DNA from: Cellvibrio sp. UBA7671
GTDB lineage: Bacteria > Pseudomonadota > Gammaproteobacteria > Pseudomonadales > Cellvibrionaceae
Direction: 5' to 3'
Length of the DNA: 64,000 bases
Assembly (NCBI GenBank): GCA_002483145.1
Contig: DLHJ01000002.1
Location: forward strand, 124,001 to 188,000
Position 1 is the first letter of the stretch. The number at the start of each line of letters is the position of its first letter. The notes beneath the pieces are model-generated. The model was not told the DNA's origin and searched no databases. It was given only the letters and a program-made list of their open reading frames with translations. Shown here in pieces: positions 8,116 through 17,533 of the stretch. A program made the position numbers and the translations under genes.

Positions 8116-10830
8116 ATGAGAAAATTCACTCTTAATCCGCTTGTGTTAGCCATTGCAGCTGCATCGCTGGCACCTGTTGTTCATTCACAAGACAATACTG
8201 TTGAAGAAGTTGTAGTGACGGGTAGTTATGCGCAGAGTTTGAAAAATGCGCTTAACGTAAAGCGCGAAGCAACCGGTATCGTCGATTCAGTATTTGCTGA
8301 AGACGTAGGTAAATTTCCAGACCAAAACCTGGCTGAATCACTCGGGCGTATTCCAGGTGTTGCAATTGAGCAGGACGATGGAGAAGGTCGTTCTATCACC
8401 GTGCGCGGCTTGGGTGATGCCTACACCATGATTACCGTAAACGGTATGCCAGCACAGTCACTTGCAGCGGGTTCAGGTGGTGTGCGCACCAGCCGTGCGT
8501 TTGACTTTAACGTATTTGCTTCTGAGCTGTTCAGCCGTTTGGATGTATACAAATCGACTTCCGGTGAATTGGAAGACGGTTCGCTCGGTGCGACTGTGGG
8601 TCTGCGTACCGCGCGTCCATTTGATTACGATTCATTTGCAGCCGCCGCAAACGTTGAAGCAGGCTACTACGATGGTTCGGGCAGTGTTAAGCCGCGCTTG
8701 TCCGGTTTGCTGAGTTTCAATAACGATGTATTTGGCTTTCTGACGTCAATTGCCTATTCACAAAAAGAAGCGCCTTTAACTGGTGCTGAAACAGGCCGTT
8801 GGAACCAACAGTCAGGATCTAACCGTTTTGTTTGTACTACTGCAAATTGCGGTGCAGATGCAAATTTGGTTCGCTCCTCGTGGCATCCACGTATTGCGCG
8901 CTACGCCGATAAAACTAACGACCAGGATCGTTTGGGTGTTACTACCAGTTTTCAATGGCAAATTGCTGATGCGACTTTGCTAAGTGTTGATGGTCTCTAT
9001 TCAAAAATTGATGTGACTCGCGATGAGCCATTTATGGAAGCCATTTCACTTGCGCGTAACGATGCCACCGGTATGCGTCAAATGAGCGTGTTGGATTATC
9101 TGGTTGATTCCAATATGACGTTGGTGAAAGCCGAAGTTACCGATGCTGACTTCCGCTCTGAAGCGTTTCGTGCGGATTGGTCTTCTGAATTCACGCAGTT
9201 TTCTTTGGACTTGAAACATGAGTTCTCTGACAACTTCCGCATGAATATCTTGGCTGGTCAAACAGAATCTGTATTGGATAACCGCGAAGTGACTGTAATC
9301 TACGAACACTTTAGCAGCAACGATACGCGCGACTACGTTACCTATGCCGACCCGAGCGATACCATCAGTTGGGATTACACCAACATGAAATCGCCGGTGC
9401 TCAATTACAGTTTCGATACCTCAAACCCTGCTAACTGGGAATTCTCTGAATATCGTGACCGTATTTACGATGCCACATCAGACACTGATATGGCGCGAAT
9501 CGATTTTGCCTACGATATCGCTGATGGCTACACCGTCAAGTTTGGTGCAACGCAAAAATCATACGGTTATGAAATTACCCAAATGCAAGCCGATAACCCG
9601 TTCTCTACTGTTGATGTAGCCAACGGTGGTGCAAAAGATGGTAATGCTTGCGGAATTACGCCAGCGCTCACTGCCGATGATGGTTTTGTTAAAACTGCTG
9701 GTGGCCAAACATTCTTCTACCCTGACTTTAACCGTAGAACTGAATTCCTTGATTCAGGCTGCTGGAAGTTCACTGCTGTTGCTAACAACACCCGCCAGGT
9801 AGAGGAAGAGGTGTTTGGTTACTTCGCGCAGTTGGATATAGATACCGAATTATTTGGCAACCGTTTGCGCGGTAATGTTGGTGTGCGTGAAGCGGAAACC
9901 GATTTGGTTGCAGGTGGCATCACCGTTGTAAATGGCACTGTGATGCCCGTTGTGTCTAAAAATAACTACAGCGATACGCTGCCGTCGTTAAGTTTGGCTT
10001 ATAACCTGACTGAAGATTTAGTGGTACGCGCTGCGGCAGCCAAAGTCTTGGCGCGCCCTGAATTAACTGATTTGAACCCGGGTGGATCTGTTTCTACTTT
10101 TGGTAACTATCAAGTGAGTTACGGCAACCCATTGATTGAACCATTCCGTGCAGACTCTTTTGATTTGGGGTTGGAGTGGTACTACTCGGAAGATGCTTTG
10201 GCGGGTGTAACTCTCTTCCAAAAAGATGTTGAATCTTTCCCAACGTCTGAAGTTACTCAAGACGTTCCGTGGTCGCAACTCGGCTTGCCTGACAGCCTGC
10301 TCGGTGCTCAAGCTGACAGTCTGCGCAATGAACCTTTTGATGTGAGCCGTAAAGTTAATGGCGGTGGCGGTAATATCCAGGGCGCAGAAATTTCCTGGCA
10401 ACAACAGCTGTCATTCCTTCCTGGTCCAGATTGGGTACGTGGTTTTGGTATTCAGTCGAACTACACTCTGGTGGATGAGGCAGAGCTCGACAGCGGCTCG
10501 CCGATGAGAAACGTATCGAAAGATTCTTACAACTTCACTCTTTATTGGGAAGGTGAGAGATTTCAGGCGCGTATCAGCAACTCTTATCGTGGTGAATACT
10601 ATTCCAATACTTCCAGCACTACTCCATGGCAGACTCGTGTAGTGGATGATAGTAATTACGTTGGTGTGTCAGCAAGCTATGATGTTACCGACCAGCTGAA
10701 GATTACCTTCAAAGGCGTCAACATCACCGATGAGTCCAAGCATGAATACGAGACTGAAGGTGTTGCTCGTTTAGTGTTGGATCACTCAGCCGGCGCAAGT
10801 TACTTTGTAGGTGCCAGCTACAAGTTTTAA
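8116..10830 (+). CDS. TonB-dependent outer-membrane receptor (Xanthomonas/Caulobacter-type)
   Basis: A 904-residue active-transport receptor, probably for an oligosaccharide or a siderophore-like ligand. It has a signal peptide ending near HSQ, a TonB box-like VEEVVVTG at about residues 29-36, then a plug domain with DQNLAESLGRIPGVAIEQ and the SITVRGLG block, features of the large TonB receptors typical of Xanthomonadales and Cellvibrio. The barrel ends with a C-terminal aromatic (SYKF), as outer-membrane barrels do. The ATG at 8116 has GGGAA upstream. A long leader with a hairpin precedes it, and a strong terminator follows. It stands next to the GH43 and pectate lyase genes (opposite strand), so a role in plant polysaccharide uptake is likely but inferred. 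Confidence 0.93.
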   Translation: MRKFTLNPLVLAIAAASLAPVVHSQDNTVEEVVVTGSYAQSLKNALNVKREATGIVDSVFAEDVGKFPDQNLAESLGRIPGVAIEQDDGEGRSITVRGLGDAYTMITVNGMPAQSLAAGSGGVRTSRAFDFNVFASELFSRLDVYKSTSGELEDGSLGATVGLRTARPFDYDSFAAAANVEAGYYDGSGSVKPRLSGLLSFNNDVFGFLTSIAYSQKEAPLTGAETGRWNQQSGSNRFVCTTANCGADANLVRSSWHPRIARYADKTNDQDRLGVTTSFQWQIADATLLSVDGLYSKIDVTRDEPFMEAISLARNDATGMRQMSVLDYLVDSNMTLVKAEVTDADFRSEAFRADWSSEFTQFSLDLKHEFSDNFRMNILAGQTESVLDNREVTVIYEHFSSNDTRDYVTYADPSDTISWDYTNMKSPVLNYSFDTSNPANWEFSEYRDRIYDATSDTDMARIDFAYDIADGYTVKFGATQKSYGYEITQMQADNPFSTVDVANGGAKDGNACGITPALTADDGFVKTAGGQTFFYPDFNRRTEFLDSGCWKFTAVANNTRQVEEEVFGYFAQLDIDTELFGNRLRGNVGVREAETDLVAGGITVVNGTVMPVVSKNNYSDTLPSLSLAYNLTEDLVVRAAAAKVLARPELTDLNPGGSVSTFGNYQVSYGNPLIEPFRADSFDLGLEWYYSEDALAGVTLFQKDVESFPTSEVTQDVPWSQLGLPDSLLGAQADSLRNEPFDVSRKVNGGGGNIQGAEISWQQQLSFLPGPDWVRGFGIQSNYTLVDEAELDSGSPMRNVSKDSYNFTLYWEGERFQARISNSYRGEYYSNTSSTTPWQTRVVDDSNYVGVSASYDVTDQLKITFKGVNITDESKHEYETEGVARLVLDHSAGASYFVGASYKF

Positions 10831-10848
10831 TTAACGTTGTAAGTTGTT

Positions 10849-10883
10849 AAAAAGGGATGCCAGTTAACTGGCATCCCTTTTTT
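10849..10883. terminator. Bidirectional Rho-independent terminator
   Basis: A perfect 12-bp inverted repeat (GGGATGCCAGTT / AACTGGCATCCC, centred at 10866) is flanked by five As and six Ts. It can serve the TonB receptor gene (+) and the convergent GH43 gene (-). Confidence 0.92.
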
Positions 10884-10918
10884 ATTTATTGCTGATCAAG
10901 AAATTGAAATGGTTTTAT

Positions 10919-12562
10919 TTACGGCAGTGCGCGATACACCAAATTGCTAAAACGCACTTTACCTTTGCCCGCAGCATAAATTGCTGGACGCAAACTCATA
11001 AATCCGTAAGCAACGTTGTGGTTGTAGCCAGTCACGTCCATTTGCACACCGTATTTCACCCAGGTTTTTCCTGCATCAGTACTGGTGTGAATTGTTAAGA
11101 TATGGCGATTGTTGGTAACGCGGATGCGCAATGTGTTTTGCATATCAGCGGGTTTGGCTGTGGTGCGTTGATCCATGCCGTAGCGATGCAACACCATGCC
11201 ATTTTTATTAATTCCCACACCGGCATAAAGTTTATCGTTGTAAAACAACAGCGCGCCACCTTGTGCATCCGGGTCGATTTCCATGTCCACTTCAAATTGG
11301 TACGCTTGATCACCCGTTAAAAATGTCAGCGGTGATGTGTTACTGGGCGAAGTGCCTTTTGCGGTTAATTCGAGTGCACCATTTTTATAATTCACTCGCT
11401 TGTTTTCAGTGACATCGCCGCGGAAAAAACTCCACTGGATGCCAAATTTATTAGTGGAGAAATCATCGGATAACGCCATGCCGTGCGGCACGACTTTACC
11501 ACCTTTTGGTTTGCGAATCGGTTTACCTACATCAACGCCTTTGGCTTTGAACCAGCCATCTTTGGTCCACTCAATCGGCTCCATCATCGCTTGGCGGCCG
11601 AGCGTGTGAAAACCATTTTCGTAAGCGTGATACATCATGTACCAATCAGGTTTCTTGCTAGAGCTGGCGGGTCCCGCTACTAAGGTTGCGTGACCTTTTG
11701 ACCACCATTTCTCTGCTGCTGATTCAGTGCGGATAATCGGATTGTAAGGTGAATTTTCCCAGGGGCCATGAATCGATTTTGCGCGCGCAGAAACCACCAT
11801 ATGGCCTGTTGGTGGGCCAGCGGTGCCGCCGAGTGCGAGCGTCATGTAAAAGTAGTCCCCGTGCTTCATCATTTTGGGGCCTTCTTGCGCGTAACTTTCT
11901 ACGTCCCACTCTTCCGGATATTGCCAACCATCGTAGACGTGCTCCATTTCGCCCACAATTTTTAACCCGTCATCACTTAATTGCACGCGGTCACCGTGGG
12001 ATAAAAACAAATAGCGCTTGCCGTCTTCGCCTACAATATGGCCCGGATCAATTCGGTCATTATTGAGTGCGACAGGCTCAGACCAAGGGCCGCGAATATC
12101 ATCCGCCCAGATCACGTAAATATTGTTGTTGCCGGGTAATTTTGCGGGGATGTACAAATAAAATCGGCCGTTGTGTTTGGTCAATTCCGGCGCCCAAATA
12201 CTGCCCACATATTTTGTCAGCGCGGGGCCGATGGGCTGCCAGTTCACCAAATCTTTTGAATGCCAGATGGTCAGGGCAGGGTAGGCCTCAAACGATGAAA
12301 ACGTCATGTAGTAATCATCGCCATCTTTAAGCACGCTGGGGTCGGGATGATCGCCAGCCATAATCGGATTTAAATAGTTGCCATTGCCGAGATCAGCTTT
12401 ACGCTGGCCTTCAATGCCCTGTGCCCATTGCTGGCAATGTTTCAAAAACGCGTTGCCTAAATGCGGAGTACATTGATTGTTGGTGCGGCTTTCGCCAGCG
12501 TGGCTTCCGGCACTTGCCGCGACCAATAACATACTGAATAACAGTTGATAATTCTTTTTCAT
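10919..12562 (-). CDS. Secreted glycoside hydrolase family 43 enzyme
   Basis: A 547-residue exported enzyme of the GH43 five-bladed propeller family, acting on arabinan, xylan or related side chains. After a signal peptide (LLFSMLLVAASAGSHA) the three GH43 acids are visible: Asp in HPDPSVL (~residue 74, base), Asp in DRIDPGH (~172, pKa modulator) and Glu in QEGP (~227, acid). SIWAPEL near 121-127 is also typical. The last ~180 residues look like a beta-sandwich (concanavalin-like) C-terminal domain seen in many GH43 proteins. The ATG at 12562 with GAGACG upstream is preferred to a frame start at 12667. It converges with the TonB receptor gene and lies near the pectate lyase gene. The exact substrate is not decided by sequence. 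Confidence 0.92.
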   Translation of the reverse strand: MKKNYQLLFSMLLVAASAGSHAGESRTNNQCTPHLGNAFLKHCQQWAQGIEGQRKADLGNGNYLNPIMAGDHPDPSVLKDGDDYYMTFSSFEAYPALTIWHSKDLVNWQPIGPALTKYVGSIWAPELTKHNGRFYLYIPAKLPGNNNIYVIWADDIRGPWSEPVALNNDRIDPGHIVGEDGKRYLFLSHGDRVQLSDDGLKIVGEMEHVYDGWQYPEEWDVESYAQEGPKMMKHGDYFYMTLALGGTAGPPTGHMVVSARAKSIHGPWENSPYNPIIRTESAAEKWWSKGHATLVAGPASSSKKPDWYMMYHAYENGFHTLGRQAMMEPIEWTKDGWFKAKGVDVGKPIRKPKGGKVVPHGMALSDDFSTNKFGIQWSFFRGDVTENKRVNYKNGALELTAKGTSPSNTSPLTFLTGDQAYQFEVDMEIDPDAQGGALLFYNDKLYAGVGINKNGMVLHRYGMDQRTTAKPADMQNTLRIRVTNNRHILTIHTSTDAGKTWVKYGVQMDVTGYNHNVAYGFMSLRPAIYAAGKGKVRFSNLVYRALP

Positions 12563-12978
12563 AATCGTCTCGCAATCATTTTTATGCGGGTAGTTCTTGA
12601 ATATAACTGTCTTGCTGATGGTTATATCTACTGAGCTACTTTGGATTGGTTGAGACCGAAAATACATGCCGGATAAAAGATTTTATTATTGATTCGATGC
12701 AAACAATTCAGGTTTGCAGGATCGCGCAAAACCGGAAAGCTGTCAGCTCTGATTGAAATTTATTACATATCATTACCTAAGTATCGATGATAGTTCAGCT
12801 GGCAAAACGCAAGTGCCGGTGATACGTAAGGGGTGCATATTGATGATGAATAAAGTAAAACGCAGGAAACTGGTCAGGCGAGGGGAGGTACTTAATCGAG
12901 CCAGCACATTGCTGTAGATAGTATGTTTGAGCACATGGCATCAGGCAAAACGGCCGGAGCCGTTTTGCCGCCACACAA
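12563..12978 (-). other. Intergenic region between GH43 and pectate lyase genes
   Basis: About 415 bp with no supported gene. The half near 12562-12800 must hold the GH43 promoter. Near the other end lies an 11-bp perfect hairpin (12944-12969) that probably ends the pectate lyase transcript. An 80-codon frame at 12795-13037 overlaps the end of the lyase gene and looks spurious. Confidence 0.4.
12944..12969 (-). terminator. Hairpin downstream of the pectate lyase gene
   Basis: GGCAAAACGGC (12944-12954) pairs perfectly with GCCGTTTTGCC (12959-12969) across a CGGA loop, 10 bp after the lyase stop. No T-run follows on the minus strand, so it may act as an mRNA 3'-end stabiliser rather than a full terminator. 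Confidence 0.6.
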
Positions 12979-14538
12979 TTAACGCTTATAAGAACACTTG
13001 TTAGGATCGCCCAGTGGATCGGAACCAAATGCAGCAACGGTACATGCGATTGAACCCGGTACAGAAACGCGCTTGGTGACCCACTTGCCTTTGCGGCCGA
13101 AGGCTACCCAACCATCGCCAGAAGTGACTGAACAGGTACCACCCAAGTCAGCGCATTTGGAGAAACCATCGGGATAATCACCGGTGCCCGTTAACACCGG
13201 AGCGCCACTGGCTGAGCTTGCTGGTTTGCTGGATGCGGCAGTTGAGCTTGCTGGCCTGCTGGATGCAGCTACTGAGCTTGCTGGTCTGCTGGAAGCTGCC
13301 ACTGAACTGGCAGGTTTGCTTGATGCAGCCACGGACGATGCGGCGCCACCACAAGCTGCTGCCGTCAGTTGCGCACCGTTTTTACCAACACCCGCAAATT
13401 GCGCAAGCTTATCCTTCACGCACTGTGGCGTTACCGGTGCGTAGCTGTAGGGCAAGCTAATCGGGAAGGTTGCAGTGGTTGTCCAGTTGTTGGCATCGAT
13501 GGTGCCGCCGCTGGTCCAGGTAATGTTATAGGTGGCAAAGTCACCTGGGTTGGTGATGTTGTTGTTGCGCAGATCCCACTTACCGCAGTTGCTGCTGTCG
13601 TAACGGCAGGTAACCGGGTTAACGGAATTTTGGAACCAGTTGCTTTCAATCAATGCATAACCCGCTTGACGCACGTTAATACCGGAACCGGTAATGCCGT
13701 CGTACAAGTTGTTATACATGTGCGTCCAACCGCCGCGTTGCAGTGGCAAACGCGCATTTACGTTGCGATAAATATTGTGATGGAAAGTGATCTCACGGCC
13801 GCCGGCAATATCAGTGCTGCTTGAACCATCAAGACCGACTTTTTTGCTATCGCGAATAATGTTGTACGACACAGTGATGTTGTGCGAATCTTTTTTAATG
13901 TCGATCGCGCTTTCAAACGTCAGGTCGCCATCGGGTGAGCCGTTACATTCGTTATTCACCGCAAACAATTCGTTGTGGTCGATCAACACATTGCTGCCGC
14001 TGTCGATACGCAACATATCCGCATCGTTATTTGCGCCGGCCAGTGCGCCGATTTTCATATTGCGCACAATCACGTTGTTCGATTTATTAATCACAATACC
14101 AAAGTTGGCCGATGAACCATTTGCTCCGAGGATGGTGACACCCTTGGTGAATTCTTTGATTTCCACAAAGCGGTAAGCATCATTCCAGCGTGGCTTGGGG
14201 CAGTTGCCTGCGGCATCAACTGTGTGATCTTTAATGACTTGGTTGATCAACGCATCTTCATTGCCGGTGTAGGTGATGACAACAGGATAAGCACCGCCGG
14301 TAACTTTGTTGCCATTGGCATCGAGTTTGGCGTTGGCGATGATAGTGTTGATTTGTTCGTAAGTGGATGCGGTAAAAGACTGAGCGCCTGATACGTTGCC
14401 ACCATCGGTAGTGGAGAAACCACCGGTTGCCGCTGCATAAGCTGAACTGCCAGCACAGAAAGCGACGGCGGCAGCGATGGTTTTCAAGGTGAAGGTTATA
14501 TCTCTCTCAAGAGGTTTAGCTGTTTTTATAGTGAACAT
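12979..14538 (-). CDS. Secreted pectate lyase, PL1 family, with Ser/Ala/Pro linker and C-terminal Cys-rich module
   Basis: A 519-residue exported enzyme that cleaves polygalacturonate by beta-elimination. A signal peptide ends near SAYA (residue ~35). The parallel-beta-helix catalytic domain spans ~36-395: VLIDHNELF near 184-192, calcium-site acids around 204-214 (DGDLTFESAID), and the catalytic-type Arg segment NARLPLQRGG at 261-270. Then comes a linker of four 10-residue repeats (SSVAASSKPA type) at ~396-440, a hallmark of Cellvibrio enzymes. A ~75-residue C-terminal module with four cysteines (KCADLGGTC...CTVAAFG...KCSY) follows, probably carbohydrate-binding; I cannot name its family with certainty. 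The ATG at 14538 is the only good start. Confidence 0.93.
   Translation of the reverse strand: MFTIKTAKPLERDITFTLKTIAAAVAFCAGSSAYAAATGGFSTTDGGNVSGAQSFTASTYEQINTIIANAKLDANGNKVTGGAYPVVITYTGNEDALINQVIKDHTVDAAGNCPKPRWNDAYRFVEIKEFTKGVTILGANGSSANFGIVINKSNNVIVRNMKIGALAGANNDADMLRIDSGSNVLIDHNELFAVNNECNGSPDGDLTFESAIDIKKDSHNITVSYNIIRDSKKVGLDGSSSTDIAGGREITFHHNIYRNVNARLPLQRGGWTHMYNNLYDGITGSGINVRQAGYALIESNWFQNSVNPVTCRYDSSNCGKWDLRNNNITNPGDFATYNITWTSGGTIDANNWTTTATFPISLPYSYAPVTPQCVKDKLAQFAGVGKNGAQLTAAACGGAASSVAASSKPASSVAASSRPASSVAASSRPASSTAASSKPASSASGAPVLTGTGDYPDGFSKCADLGGTCSVTSGDGWVAFGRKGKWVTKRVSVPGSIACTVAAFGSDPLGDPNKCSYKR
13214..13333 (-). repeat. Four tandem 30-bp repeats coding the lyase linker
   Basis: Four head-to-tail 30-bp units (13214-13243, 13244-13273, 13274-13303, 13304-13333) differ by a few bases each. 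On the minus strand each codes a 10-residue SSxAASSxPA unit of the pectate lyase linker. Such repeats can change in number by slippage or recombination. Confidence 0.9.
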
Positions 14539-14865
14539 AATTACAATCTCGTCTTAGTTATTAAAATTAAGGACGGATTGACCGATATGCCATTCTGCAA
14601 TTTGAGGAATTACATCTTTCCAGAAAACAACGCAGTATTATTGTTATATGTGACTACCCAGTGCGGCTATCGATACCTGCTGTAGATCAGCGCTTGGGGA
14701 AGTGCCCGGCACTACCAAGGAGGTGTGACGTGCAGCTATTCTTGCATTTATAGGATTAGAAATACAAATAAAATGCTGGCACTGATTTTGGCTGTTTCAA
14801 AAAGTGACAGAGCTGCGCGCACCTGTGCCCTGATGCTACCTGAGTAAACTATTGACGCGGTCTTT
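14539..14865 (-). other. Intergenic region upstream of the pectate lyase gene
   Basis: About 325 bp without a supported gene; it should contain the lyase promoter on the minus strand. I see no convincing operator. A strong ribosome-site-like stretch (AGGAGG near 14719) is followed by only a seven-codon frame. Confidence 0.35.
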
Positions 14866-15510
14866 CTACTGAATAACTATGTCTTGATAATCAAAAAATT
14901 TTCGGTGTTCCTTACCAGCACTGAGCGAATTAACTTTATTGGGATGCTTATATTCCTTCCAGTTGTCTACTAGCTTGCCGATATTTAAATGGGGAAATTC
15001 CCCTGTGTCCTCAGTGTTAATACCTAAAAACGCCAGCAGTTTATGTAGGCTTCCGCTGTGGCTTATATCTATTTTTAACAAGTCATTCCTGGTTGAAAAA
15101 TAGTGGAATACTTCTTGTTGGTGTGCACGATAACAGCGCTCCAAATGCTCTGTATCTAATGAATTGTCTGTCGTTAATGGCGCAAAGGTTTTATTGATAC
15201 AGCGTTTCAAAACCGGATTGAGATAACCCGATTTTGGTGCTAATTCCGGTAGCATTTTATTCAGTAGCATTTGCATGGAGGGCACCCAATGTTCCAACGC
15301 CCTATCCAAATAAACGAATTTTGATTCGGGAAATAATTGATCTAACTCTTTATAGTCTGCAAAACAGGGTGCATCGGAAATAACATCGGCCAACTCAAAG
15401 GCACGCTTGGTGTAGGCGGTATGGGCAACCTTAAACCCGTAATCCAGCAGCGCCACACTGATACTGGTAGTGCCGGTGCGGGGTAGGCCGATGATGAAGA
15501 GTTTGTTCAT
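14866..15510 (-). CDS. Sulfotransferase-family protein
   Basis: A 214-residue protein with the N-terminal sulfotransferase P-loop: FIIGLPRTGTTSIS at residues 5-18 (5'-phosphosulfate-binding RTGTTS) and a later KFVYLDRALEHW segment like the 3'-phosphate site. It most likely moves a sulfate from PAPS, or is a relative with another role; family members of this short type are often poorly characterised. The ATG at 15510 starts the P-loop properly but has no clear ribosome site. It begins 20 bp after the lipocalin stop on the same strand, so the two are probably co-transcribed. The target molecule is unknown. Confidence 0.8.
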   Translation of the reverse strand: MNKLFIIGLPRTGTTSISVALLDYGFKVAHTAYTKRAFELADVISDAPCFADYKELDQLFPESKFVYLDRALEHWVPSMQMLLNKMLPELAPKSGYLNPVLKRCINKTFAPLTTDNSLDTEHLERCYRAHQQEVFHYFSTRNDLLKIDISHSGSLHKLLAFLGINTEDTGEFPHLNIGKLVDNWKEYKHPNKVNSLSAGKEHRKFFDYQDIVIQ

Positions 15511-15529
15511 AGTGTTGTGGATGCACCGC

Positions 15530-16054
15530 TTATTGCGGTGTGCCTGAATGATTCACAATAATTAATTTTTCGGTAGCAAAGCCGAGCGACTTTGCCTGTG
15601 CAATCAGGCGCTGAAGAAGGGCGGGGTCCATTTGTGGCTGGCGAGCGAGTATCCAGAAATAGTCTTTATCCGGGCCGCTGATCAGCGCGTAATGATAATT
15701 TTCTTTATCCAACTCAAATACAACATATGAGCCATAGAACGGCCCGAAGAAGGACACTTTCAAATAACCAATATCCGGCGTATCAACAAAGTAGGCTTTG
15801 CCCTCGGCTTCTTTCCACGCTTGGTCTTCCTGCGAGTATCCGCGGTTAATGACTTTCACTCCGCCATCATCACGCAGGGTGTAGTTAGCCGTTACATGAC
15901 TTAAACCGCGTTCAAAACTGTGGTCAAGGCGAGCTATTTCATACCATGTGCCCAGGTAGCGCGGCAGTTCGAATTGCGCTACGGGTTTAATATTTTCCGG
16001 CATGCCGGTGCAACTGGCTAATAGCAGGGTGATACTCAATAAAAAATACTTCAT
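15530..16054 (-). CDS. blc: Outer-membrane lipocalin Blc
   Basis: A 174-residue bacterial lipocalin. The N-terminus is a lipoprotein signal with lipobox LLASC (Cys ~15), so it should be lipidated and outer-membrane bound. The mature part opens with the lipocalin hallmark GTWYEIARLDHSFERGL, followed by the VTANYTLRDDGGVKVINRG strands and FFGPFYGSYVVFELD, as in E. coli Blc. Blc binds lysophospholipids or fatty acids in envelope stress. The start has an AGGAG site. The sulfotransferase-like gene follows 20 bp downstream. Confidence 0.93.
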   Translation of the reverse strand: MKYFLLSITLLLASCTGMPENIKPVAQFELPRYLGTWYEIARLDHSFERGLSHVTANYTLRDDGGVKVINRGYSQEDQAWKEAEGKAYFVDTPDIGYLKVSFFGPFYGSYVVFELDKENYHYALISGPDKDYFWILARQPQMDPALLQRLIAQAKSLGFATEKLIIVNHSGTPQ

Positions 16055-16139
16055 GGCAATGCTCCTGTAAAAATTGAAAATGGGTTTTTCGATTGAATCC
16101 CAAGTAAAACCAATTTCAATTTTGGCCTATTGTATTCTG

Positions 16140-16167
16140 CTTATCGGTGCGCAGTACCACCGATAAG
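16140..16167 (-). terminator. Hairpin downstream of the esterase lipoprotein gene
   Basis: CTTATCGGTG (16140-16149) and CACCGATAAG (16158-16167) form a 10-bp perfect stem about 20 bp after the esterase stop. There is no T-run, so Rho-independent termination is uncertain. Confidence 0.5.
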
Positions 16168-16188
16168 GCTTAACATACAGAGGATTTT

Positions 16189-17373
16189 TTATTCGTTAGT
16201 TTTGTCGAGCGTGAAGCGTAAAAACCAATCGTAAATGGACTCGCTTTGGCGGTCATATTTTAAATCACCTTTGCCGATATAACTGTCGTCCCATATTTGG
16301 TTGGCAATAACGTGATCACCATTGCTGACTATAGTGACTTTAGGTGTAGGGCTGGTCAGGCATTGTTGCTTGAGAATGTCGATTGTATAAAACGTGTGGT
16401 TTACGGGGACTGTGGAATCTGCATCACCGTGAAATGCCCATATTGGTAGCTGCGTCATGGCTTTGCAAAATTGCGTAATTGCAGTGGGATTCTCGACCGG
16501 GCCTCCAGCCGACATAGGGGCAATCGCGGCAAGACGATTGGGATAGAGCAGAGGATAGCGGTAGGTGAAATAGCCGCCCGCACTCATGCCTGTCATATAG
16601 ATCCGTTGTGGATCCACAGGGTAGGCTGCCAATGCCCATTCAATTAATTGATCAACCTGATGCCACTCATTATCGCCAATGTCCAGACAGCGCTGCGGTT
16701 CCAGTACGATAAATGGGCGCGAGTCAGGCCAGCGATTTTCGTCGAATACCCGATAAATATTGGCGCCATATTGCAATGTCAGTAAACGGTTATTAACGGG
16801 GGACTGCTGAACAAAATGCTCCCAACCGTGAGCAACAATTAACAGCGGATATTGTTTATGCGGCTCGCTGCCGATATATACAGGTAGATGTTCAAGAAAT
16901 CCCATAGGCGCACTGGTGCTATCAAAAGGACGCAGGCTGTATTTTTTGGGCGTATTAGTGAATACCCGCACAATGCGATGTTTGGATGCAGCGATCCGGC
17001 CAGCGGAATCTTTAACGTCATAGCGAATAAAATAATCTGCTTGTTGATTAGTATTGATTTTATCTAGCCCCGTTGTGCTTATTAGGGATGTTAAATCATT
17101 GCCATTTTGGTCTTTCGCGATTGCACCGGCATCCAGGTAAGTGCCTCCCAAGGGAATATCTATCACCCGGTCGCCATTGAGTGTGATCAGCGGTGCATCT
17201 GTTGCTACAGCGACTACCGGTTGCAGTATGCACTCGCGTGGTAGTGGCGCGGGAACAGATGAGTTGGAGACTACTGGTGGTCGGTTTTCTGAACTGGAGG
17301 ATCCTCCACCGCAGCCAATGAGCAAAAAAACAAATGCCAACGCTGCAAAAAAAGTCAAATTATTTTGTATCAT
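16189..17373 (-). CDS. Exported esterase lipoprotein (alpha/beta hydrolase, PHB depolymerase/CE1-like) with N-terminal Ig-like domain
   Basis: A 394-residue lipoprotein. The signal ends in lipobox LLIGC (Cys ~21), followed by a Gly/Ser stretch. Residues ~55-140 look like a DUF5011-type Ig-like domain (IDIPLGGTYLDAGA...). The rest is an alpha/beta hydrolase: LLIVAHGWEHF oxyanion region, nucleophile elbow GMSAGGY, the acid in HGDADSTVP and a His in NGDHVI. This is the layout of secreted feruloyl/acetyl-xylan esterases and PHB depolymerases. An in-frame GTG at 17382 precedes the ATG at 17373; ATG is chosen. A hemicellulose esterase would fit the neighbourhood, but the substrate is not proven. 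Confidence 0.82.
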   Translation of the reverse strand: MIQNNLTFFAALAFVFLLIGCGGGSSSSENRPPVVSNSSVPAPLPRECILQPVVAVATDAPLITLNGDRVIDIPLGGTYLDAGAIAKDQNGNDLTSLISTTGLDKINTNQQADYFIRYDVKDSAGRIAASKHRIVRVFTNTPKKYSLRPFDSTSAPMGFLEHLPVYIGSEPHKQYPLLIVAHGWEHFVQQSPVNNRLLTLQYGANIYRVFDENRWPDSRPFIVLEPQRCLDIGDNEWHQVDQLIEWALAAYPVDPQRIYMTGMSAGGYFTYRYPLLYPNRLAAIAPMSAGGPVENPTAITQFCKAMTQLPIWAFHGDADSTVPVNHTFYTIDILKQQCLTSPTPKVTIVSNGDHVIANQIWDDSYIGKGDLKYDRQSESIYDWFLRFTLDKTNE

Positions 17374-17533
17374 TTTATCCACTTGATAATGAGCTATGGC
17401 GTTAATTGTGATTTGCTGTGATGTAACGTGTTCTCTGAAAAGCCAAAGCTTGATTAATTTTACTTTTATCTACTGCATTAAAACAAAATAATCCGCCAGG
17501 TTTGAGTGCGCGGTGCGCGCTGGCAATGCAATC

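Noticed and set aside
13184-13444. 86-codon plus-strand frame rich in Leu/Ala repeats
   Set aside because: It is the complement of the lyase linker repeat and not a separate gene.
14715-14755. Short peptide gene after AGGAGG
   Set aside because: Only seven codons before a stop.
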